Of a stretch of DNA of 21,143 bases, positions 9,401 to 18,400 are shown piece by piece. Location: positions 168,252 to 189,394 of the forward strand of contig BMAT01007489.1 of assembly GCA_019649035.1 (NCBI GenBank), read 5' to 3'. The notes beneath the pieces were generated by a model, which had not been told where the DNA came from, searched no databases, and saw only the letters and a program-made list of their open reading frames with translations. The DNA comes from Elysia marginata. Its lineage: Eukaryota; Mollusca; Gastropoda; Plakobranchidae. The position numbers were made by a program, and so were the translations under genes. How positions within the stretch are numbered: position 1 is the stretch's first letter; each line of letters begins with the position of its first letter.

Positions 9401-12400
9401 ATTTACCCTAACTAGATCTAGTAACTTTCCCCAGTCCACCCACCTGTAAATTGGGTACCCAGCTACAGGCAATTCTTGAATTTGTGATGCATCTGCAACA
9501 CCTTTTCTCATGAGTTTAAAGTGGCCTTCAATTGTACTGGTCTGCATTAGTGGCGCTGCTCTGTGGTGATACAGTTATGAATCCAAATTTCTCGAAAGGG
9601 ATTAATGTAGTGTATAGTGTATAAACTCATATTCAAAGTGATATATATTTGAAACTTTGTTTACAGGTTACAGGTCTCGTGCTGCTTTTAAATTGATCCA
9701 GTTGAATCGCAAGTATGAATTCTTGCAACGATCAAATATTATCATCGATTTGTGTGCTGCACCAGGTGGTTGGCTCCAGGTGGCTGCAGAAAATGCTCCC
9801 ATGTCCAATCTTATAATAGGTAATGTATATGAAATAAATTATAATTTGTCACATCATGTCATTCATATTTTTGACATAGAAAATTAAATGCATTTAGTTG
9901 CACAGGTTTTCATTTTGATTTATGTGACTTGGTAAAATGTTGCATGAAAAAATAACTGTTGAATTTTAGTGTACAAATAAAACTAAGGTGTACATTTTTA
10001 TGTTTTAGCTCTTTTATTTTATTATACTAGTAGAGACTGTGTGACTTCGCGGTTTTTAAATTTCCTTAGCAAGTTAAACATATTTTGCAAATGGAAAGGA
10101 TGAACAGGTTTCAAACCTTAAAATTAGAAAACTAAAATGCATATATCTAGATCTAACACTGTAACAGGGATGTAAGTCTTTCAGATTGAAGCTGATTTCA
10201 GCTTTTCCCCCTTCAAATTTGGATTTCAGCTAAAAATTTTTTCCTCATTTTCATTGGAAAAAAAAATCAGTCAGTGATTCAACATCTGCTTGCAAGGAAC
10301 CTTGAAAATTTCACCTTATCTCCATAAGTAGTAAGATATCTCCTTTGTCTTATTATCAAACCTGTGCTTATATTTTGCAATGAAAAGTTTGTGGGCATAT
10401 TATATGTAAAACTTGATTTAAAAGACACATTTTAAACAATATTTAACACCTTTTTCATGTCAATGATCTTTTTTTTCTATTTTCCCTGTAGGTATTGACC
10501 TTGTTCCTATTCCACCAATCAAGAATGTCAAAACATTCACAGAGGATATAACTACAGAAAAATGTAGACAGGTATCAGTGCTTTTATAATGGGCAGATGG
10601 GGGTGGGGGCAGTGCGAGAATTTTTTACTTGTTACTTTAACCCCACAAAAAAAATAATATTGTTTGATAATACAAGTATTTTATCCTTTTCAAGTCTATA
10701 AATTTGTTTTCTAATTCTTTAAAATGTTTAAATGTTATGGCCAGCAGGATTTATTGTTTAACATTTTTTTTTATTAAATTGAAAAACGCTTCTCTATTTT
10801 ATGGACGTTTGTTGATTCACACTCTTTTGAAGCTTATCTTCATTTTTTTCTTAATTTAGCATGGTGTTAACGTGACTCAGAGAGTGGCTTAGTCAATTGA
10901 ATAATAAATTAAACATTTCTCACCCCTCCATCTTAAAGTAATTTGTGTCTTGCAGACCCTAATATTTTGTAAGAGGCATGTACTAATCAAATTTTTATCC
11001 AATGTATGATTGTTATATGCCTTTTTTTAGACAATTGAATGGAGATTATTGTGATGTTTTCTCTATGATTTCAAACCTACACTTGATTTTATCGTCATTT
11101 CTAAAAAACTCTAGATCTAAACATTAGTAGTAGTAGTAGTAAATAAGTGGCCGCAATTTCATAGATTTAACTTAAGTAAAAAAAAAAAAAAGAAAAAATT
11201 TGAAACTTTGACCGTGCCCATAAAAAGAAATGTTGTAATATTGTATTTTCATTGAATCAAGTCTGTAGTAAAAATTCATAGTTACAAAGAAGGAAAAAAA
11301 TAAATTTGAAGGAACAGGCTAAATTTGTTATGAGGGTTGAGGGTATCAAAGCACAATTAATTTTAGACAACATAATGCAAAATTCACTTGACTTGACCAC
11401 AATTACCTTTACAGCAACAAAATAAAACAAAGCTGATATTTTGTAATTTTAAGTAAAATGATCTATAAAGTATATAAAGTATTCAGGGATGCCATTTTTC
11501 AGTTAATTTCCGTTTTTTTTTTAAACCTTGGAAACTGAATATACACACAAATTTAAACAAGATTGATCCATGAATGACTACATTTCAAGGCCCCCAAACC
11601 ATGCATTTTGTATATTTTGACTTATGCAAGAGCGTAGCGCCAGGATTTTCAGTTATTTTCAGAAAATTTCAGAAGTATCCCTGAGTTTTGTATGAAGAAA
11701 TATTATTGTTGATTTATGATTATCATATATATATATATATATATTTTTTTTTTTTGAGGTGAGTGATGGAGATTTTAGTGATGTCTTAACAAAATACAAA
11801 GGGCATTAGTAGACACATTACGTATCCTTAGTTTGAAATAGAAACAAAATCGGCCGTCGAAGGGAAAATATTGTTTTTTTATTTTATTTATTCATGAAAT
11901 ATGCCAATTATATCATGGTTTCTTACAAAATAAAAAAAAATAATTGTATCCACAGTGAAACCCCCCAATAAAGACCACCCCTCTTATATGAATTTAAGAG
12001 CGTCACCTTTTGTGGGTCTAGCAATTTCACCCCTGAACTAAGACCGCCCTCTCTCTTATAAGACATGTTTTTACCAACAATTTGGCAGGTCTTTATTCAG
12101 GGATTCCACTGTGTATACAAAACTAACCAAAACTCAGTGTATATGCTAAAAAAAGCAGTTTAATACGCCCTAAAAAAAACTAACATCTATCAATCCAATT
12201 GAATCAAAATTCTTATTGTCGGTAATGAGAGCATTAATGTTTACATCTATTTTCTTAAGAAATCTGAAAAAGATTTTTTTTTTTTGCAATTGTAAAATCA
12301 TACATTGCAACATATTAAAATGCTACAATCAATAATTTGGTTCAACATTTCATATCTCTTTAGATTTTGAAGAAAGAACTTCACACAGCCAAAGCAGACT

Positions 12401-15400
12401 GTTTTCTCAATGATGGAGCACCTAATGTTGGAAAGAACTGGGTCCATGATGCCTACATGCAAGGTGGGCTCTAAAAACTGCAAAAATTTTCATCATTTGC
12501 TATTTTAATCAATGCAAACCTTCTATTCATACAGATTAAATCAGTATTATAGTGATTGTTTGGCCCAAATATTAGAACATACTGATTTTCTGATTTTTTT
12601 TTTTACTGCTTGGCAGCTACCACCCATGGAGCCAAATTTTAAAGAGTTAATCCCCATTTTTTGTGATTTTTTAACAATCTGAAAAATTTGTTATAAGTAC
12701 ATTTACCAGGCCTACTGTATTTCATATGGAGCATGATAGTTTTTTATCCCTTATTTTTTTCTGAACGATTAAAATTACAATGGCCATAAGAAAATTGAAT
12801 TGTAGTGCTTTTTTTCTGGAAAAAAAAGTGTCAGATTTTTTGAGTACTGGTACATGGTCGCACAGGTTTTTTTTATACTGAATACTGATTTTTTTTTACC
12901 TCAATAATAATACTGATTTTCCATTTTGAGCAATGGCAGGTCTGTTAATGTATTGTAAAATTCTTGAATCTCTAAAAAAAAAGTCTGTAAAAATAAACTA
13001 TGATTGTCATTTCAAATATCTTGCGTTAGTTTTCCTCTGTGTTAATAAGGTGAATTGTAATGAATCAAACTTCCAGTGGAATAATAATTAATGCTTTCTG
13101 AGTTGATTTGAAATGTAGGTCAATATCTTGTAATGGTAATTCTTCTTAGAAAGGCTTTGATGCATTCATGACTCTATTTTCCTTATAAAAATGTTTCCTA
13201 AAATTCTGCAGTATTGCTAAAGATGTTGCAGCTATGAATATGATTTATAATTTTATTTGCTGAAAGCTTTATTTTTTTTTTTTTCAACTAAATGAATGCT
13301 TTTCAAACTTTTAAACTTACAGCTGAACTGACTCTCCACGCCTTCAAGTTGGCGACAGAATTTTTGTGTAAAGGTGGCTGGTTCATTACAAAGCTGTTTT
13401 GCTCAAAATAATTATAATTTTATTTGCTGGAAACTTGATTTTTTTTTTAACTAAATGAATGCTTTTCTTACTTTTAAACTTACAGCTGAACTGACTCTCC
13501 ATGCCTTCAAGTTGGCGACAGAATTTTTGCGTAAAGGTGGCTGGTTCATTACAAAGCTGTTTCGCTCAAAAGACTATGATCCTCTAATGTGGGTTTTCCA
13601 GCAACTGTTCAAAACGGTCAATGCAACTAAACCTCAAGCTTCAAGAAACGAGTCGGCTGAAATTTTTGTTGTCTGTCAGGGCTTTATTGCTCCAGACAAA
13701 ATAGACCCCAAGTTTCTGGACCCTCGATATGTCTTTCAAGAGGTGGATACAACAGAGAGGCCTGCTATTGACTTAATTCACCCAGAAAAGAAAAAAAGGT
13801 GAGTCTACATACATTTGGCATTTTTTTTTCTTCCTAGAAATATCTCAAGTATTCAGCGATTCTCTTGAATGGTAACTTTGCGCCAACCACTTAAAATGAA
13901 TAAAATTCTATTTAATGAAGTAAAGTGGTTTTCTTTCAAAATGAATCGTCTTATTTCCCTCCCCCAGCTAAGTGAACTTTTTTGTTAATCAAATTCCAAC
14001 TTGAATTAAATAAAAATGGTGTAAGTATTCAGCTTTAGAATTGCGGCCAAATCATTCTAAAATTTCAAAAATCTTCTTGGAAAAAGGAGAAGATTTTAAG
14101 TGCAATAATTGTAAACAGATAAAGTTTGAGCTTTGTTGAAAATTAGGCCTTGTTTTATTTATGTTTCACTATTTCGTTGGTTGTCAATAATTTTTTATGT
14201 CACTTAAGACATTTGAATTGTAACTCTCGTCAGACAAAGGGAAGGCTATCCGGAGGGTGACTACACACTCTTCCACTCTCTACCAGTCACTGAGTTCTTG
14301 TCAAGTGAAGACTTCATGGATCTGCTAGCTAAATCCTCAGAGGTTTGTAACAAGCTTATAACTTAATAGAGTGAATCTCAGGAAGGGGATTTGAAATAAG
14401 TATACTCGTGACTAGTTTTAATGGGTTGGTGAGAAAAAAATAGAAGTTATGAAATGAGTTTTTCCACCTTTTTTTACTATTTCTTTTCTTTTTTTTTTAA
14501 GGAAAACAAATGTTTTTGGGAAATTGAAATAACTTAAAAACTTTTTTTGTGTTGAGCATTACTGGAAAATGCGCTGCACAAAATACCACCACTACTGAAT
14601 CTAAATCATAAAATTTTGGATCCAACAAAGTAGAACAAAATGTAAGATACATTCACCAGTTTTACAAACTCTTGTTAATATAAGCCTAAAACATAAACAA
14701 AAGACATTTTTACATAATTTTATTTAAGATTGCCCTTGACTCAGAGGAAGTGAAAAACCACCCTTTGACAACACCAGAAATTCAAGAATGCATAAAAGAC
14801 ATCAAAGTTCTTGGAAAAAAAGAAATCAAGTAAGAGGTGTATTTTTGTTTTTTTTTTCTTTTTTTTTTAAACATAAGTTTTAGGCTTTATGCCTATATTA
14901 TAGATAACTTTATAATACAACAGCATAATGATTAAAGAAATAATCATATAGACTATGGTGTGTGACATTTTGTGACAAAATGTGTCTTGCATTCTACCCA
15001 AATGAGCAACTAGGCCGCTTGGCCTAGTTTTGAAGTATAGGCCTTCAAAGTTTAGTGAGTGTTCAAAGGTCTTTTTTTTTTATTTTCAGATATTTATACT
15101 TAAACCATTCCTTAACAATTTTCACACCAGATTCATGTTGAAATTTAATGTTTTAGGTGTTTTATTTTAATTGGTATTGATACTATAGTTGTGTTAACAC
15201 AATTTCTCCTCTTTCTAAAATTTCATACGTTCTAACTCTAACTTCAAATGCCTATCACTTCAAATGGAGCATGATAGGGATTTTCTGCTTGCATTGTATT
15301 TGAAAATAGAGAAAATAAGCTTTTCTCTGATACCAATATCTTACTACTTTCCAATTTTGTCATAGCCCTTTGAGCCCTGAGCCTTAAGTATTCTCCCACT

Positions 15401-18400
15401 AGGAACTTGTTATAATCCATATAAAGGAAAGTGAAGACCTGGTTTAAAAGGTCAGGGGAGTCCCTTTGAGTTACTGTTAATGGAAAAAGTTACGAAAAAA
15501 ATCTGCTGACATCACACATTAATTTTTTCTTCTATAATTTGTCTTGCAATTTCAAATCAAAAGAGCAGTGACATAAGTCTATTAATTATTATATTTTTGA
15601 ATGATCATCTGCAGGGCTGTGTTTTTGTGGAGGAAAAAGTTGCTGAAAGAGTTTGAAAAGAAAAACAAAGAACAGACAGAAAGCCAGAGGTAAGGTCCAT
15701 CAACTATGTTTTTTTAAAAGAAAGTTATAGCATGATGGAGAAAATATTGTTGTTCGAGGTGTTTTTATTATCATAAACACTAACTACTGATGTGGTTACT
15801 TTACAAGCACTTTAACTCGCGAACTGAAGATCTGTGTTTTACTACAACTTGTGTCTACTAACCACAGTAGCAACTCTGCACAATCTATCCAAGATAAAAT
15901 ACAGAACCATGCACTCTGTTTCATCTGCGGTCAGTGGATTGAAGACAACAACAGCACCAGTATGTGAAATACAAATGTTGAGCCCCTATGGCTACGCAAA
16001 GAGAAGGGGATTGGAATTACAAGAAAGATTCTAGAGAATGCCTGAGAAATACCCAAGAAGAAAACTAGTTGAAAACTGGAGATGTAGAACGTTTCTGTAC
16101 CTCTCTGCCTCTGATTTTTTGTCTGCCCCTCTCATCTGTAGATCTCTGGAGGATATGTTTTCCCTTGCTTTCTCTCCCACCCTCTCTCATTGAATTCTAT
16201 TTGTCACGCCTTTTCTCTGTCTGCCTCTCTCAAAAGTTCGTTTTTCCTTAAACATCCTGCACTTGGCTGGAGGAGGTTTTCCTCTCTCTTCCTCCCTCCC
16301 TGTGTGTGTGTCACTTTATGTTTTCTCTGTGTCTGCTTCACATCTTTTTTATATGTGAAACTTTCAAAGATTCAAGTCAGCTAAAGTGTTTCTTCTGAAA
16401 TGAAATATAACTTTGTGGTTTTGATGGGGGGTGGGTAAGCTATTGATCAGGCTCTGGTGCCATGTATGGGCAAGATGTCCATATGATGTTGGTGGATATT
16501 GTTATAAAGGAGTCACAGTGCTTCATGTTACTGTGGTCTAGTACCAGTCTGTAGATCATTGATGCTTCTCGCCAGAGCATATGGATGCACATATTTGCAC
16601 TCACTTGATACCAATAAGGTAACTACATAGGGTTGACTCAGCCTTCAGAAATAGAGTGTGGCCTTTTCATGTTCTCAGTGCTCTGGTGGATGCATATGCA
16701 AAAGCCACCTATCTGAATTTAGTGGTGCCAATACAGTCATTTATTGTTTGTTGATATGGTACAACCCCCTTTCCCATGTACATTTATTGAGAGGTGATTA
16801 CTTATCTCGCACATCGTGAAAATATTAAAAATTTTCTATTTCATATGTAGAAACTTTTATTTTTGTGGGCACTTCAAATTTTAAAGAAACTTCTAAAGGA
16901 AAGACCTTATTCTGAGCTCATCTTGTGTAAAACCCTTTATGTGTGTGTTTGTTAAGAGGGATGGTGTTTCCTAAAATTTTTTTTCCAATTTAGCAGTGTG
17001 GTCAGGATAATAATAATGAAAGGTCCACTATCCTGCGTAGAAAGTTGAGGGGTGAAAAGGATTTTGCACTGACATTCCTGATTTATATGTAATAATGAAA
17101 AGGTTTCCTTTTGGTCTAAACAGTTTTTTTCAATGGCTATAATTTTTATTAACTCATCAGAAATTTCAAGAGGTTTCTTAGTATAGAATTAAAATAGAAT
17201 ATGTCAATCAGGAGGTGGTGATTCTTGTAAAATGCCTGTCATCAAGTATGCACTGTTCACTTTTTTCTCCATTTTAAAACTGTTTTGGTGAAGCTTAAAG
17301 AAAAGTTTTGAATATTGAATCAGTCTTGCAGAAGCTGATGATGATGAAGAAGAGAAAGATGAAGATGAGCAAGAAGAAGAAATGGAACAAGAAGATATGG
17401 AAGAAATGGAAAACTTGCTTGAGCAGAAAAACCAAGAAGAGTTGGCTGCAATGAAAAGGTAAGTTCATGTTCATTGGTGCTTGCCTATGTAGTGCATTCT
17501 TCTTCTTTCTTCATCACCTTCTCCAATTATTTATTTTTGTAAAGCATGTAGTATACCCATCAGCTCCAAGAAGTTAGTTGTTTTTTTAGGTTCAGTCGGC
17601 CAGAGAGTTTGATGCTAAGGTCTGTAAGAGACTCCCTAATTTCTTCTCTTTTTTTCTTTACATAAAAAGCAGTCGTGAAAAATGTGTTCAGTTGACTCAG
17701 CTTTACTTTTAATTCCCTCATTGTATAAGTTCTGAAATAACTTCTTGTTTGTCCCTCTTCTCTGTGCATCTTGGACCCTAGTAGACAGGCTTGAACCTCT
17801 CCATTTCTCCTGCTACCCTGTTCTCCTTCTTTCTCTCTCTGCTTTTTCACTTTAATAACGGGAACTGGAGCAGAAAATGCAGATATCTTAACACTTTTAA
17901 GCACACATGTGTTTCCGTCCTGATCCAATCTTTGAGTTTGACCTAAGTTTGTCGGGTTTATCAGCCTTTTCATTGCCTTTGATATTGCTGTGTCCTGGTA
18001 TTCACTGGAGGATGAATTTCCAAAGTCTGGCTTTTACTTCCAGCAGTCTTTGTCTTAGGGTTTCTGGCTCAGTCTTTAGTTTTTTTCCTAAGTTTGCATT
18101 ACAGACTATTTTCGATGTTTTAAAGATTTTGTATTTGATCAGATTTAGGGCCTTTTGTGGCCTCTATTTCTGCCATGTAGTTGGTGCACAAGGGAAATAT
18201 CCTTAGAGTGTTCTACCATCCATTATAGTAACATAAACTCTACTATCTCCATTTCTCAATCCATCAAATGCAGATTCATTGGTTAAAATTCTTATCCATT
18301 CCTTCATAGTATATTTTCGTCCAGGTGTTTATTTGAATCTAGTGTGTAATTGGGCTTTTCAAGCTAGTTCTCTATATACTGAAGTTTAATATTGATGCTG

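Larger units (their letters stand above)
6461..9666 (+). other. FTSJ3 intron 1, mostly transposon-derived
   Basis: Of 3206 nt, 2557 belong to one hAT-like element with a nested MITE, and about 180 to a SINE. Without them the intron would be about 450-470 nt. The stretches 6461-6563, 9137-9298 and 9481-9666 show nothing else. The words GGTGCCAGCCGC at about 6491 and 9017 are a direct 12-bp repeat of unknown meaning. Confidence 0.75.
10572..12363 (+). other. FTSJ3 intron 3 with two short inverted-repeat elements
   Basis: The 1792-nt intron contains the elements listed at 11484-11683 and 11951-12113, a (TAG)n tract at 11125-11140 and an (AT)n plus poly-T tract at 11725-11755. The rest is AT-rich without coding similarity. 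Confidence 0.65.

Noticed and set aside
9332-9547. 71-codon minus-strand frame
   Set aside because: It is antisense to the SINE; such frames are common in SINE sequence.
12298-12483. Minus-strand frame over FTSJ3 exon 4
   Set aside because: It is the antisense shadow of a conserved exon, whose plus-strand reading carries LNDGAPNVG.
13455-13802. FTSJ3 exon 5 read as a separate gene starting at the ATG at 13455
   Set aside because: The ATG and 10 codons are intronic; the real exon starts after the acceptor at 13485 and the stop is created by reading into the donor.
16069-16384. Two overlapping plus-strand small proteins
   Set aside because: They derive from a pyrimidine-rich tract (Leu, Ser, Pro, Phe) inside an intron; no family pattern and no splice links.
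17560-17973. 137-codon minus-strand gene
   Set aside because: It is a shifted frame across a decayed LINE; the RNase H and zinc-knuckle-like motifs lie in other frames around it and it has no start context or family match.
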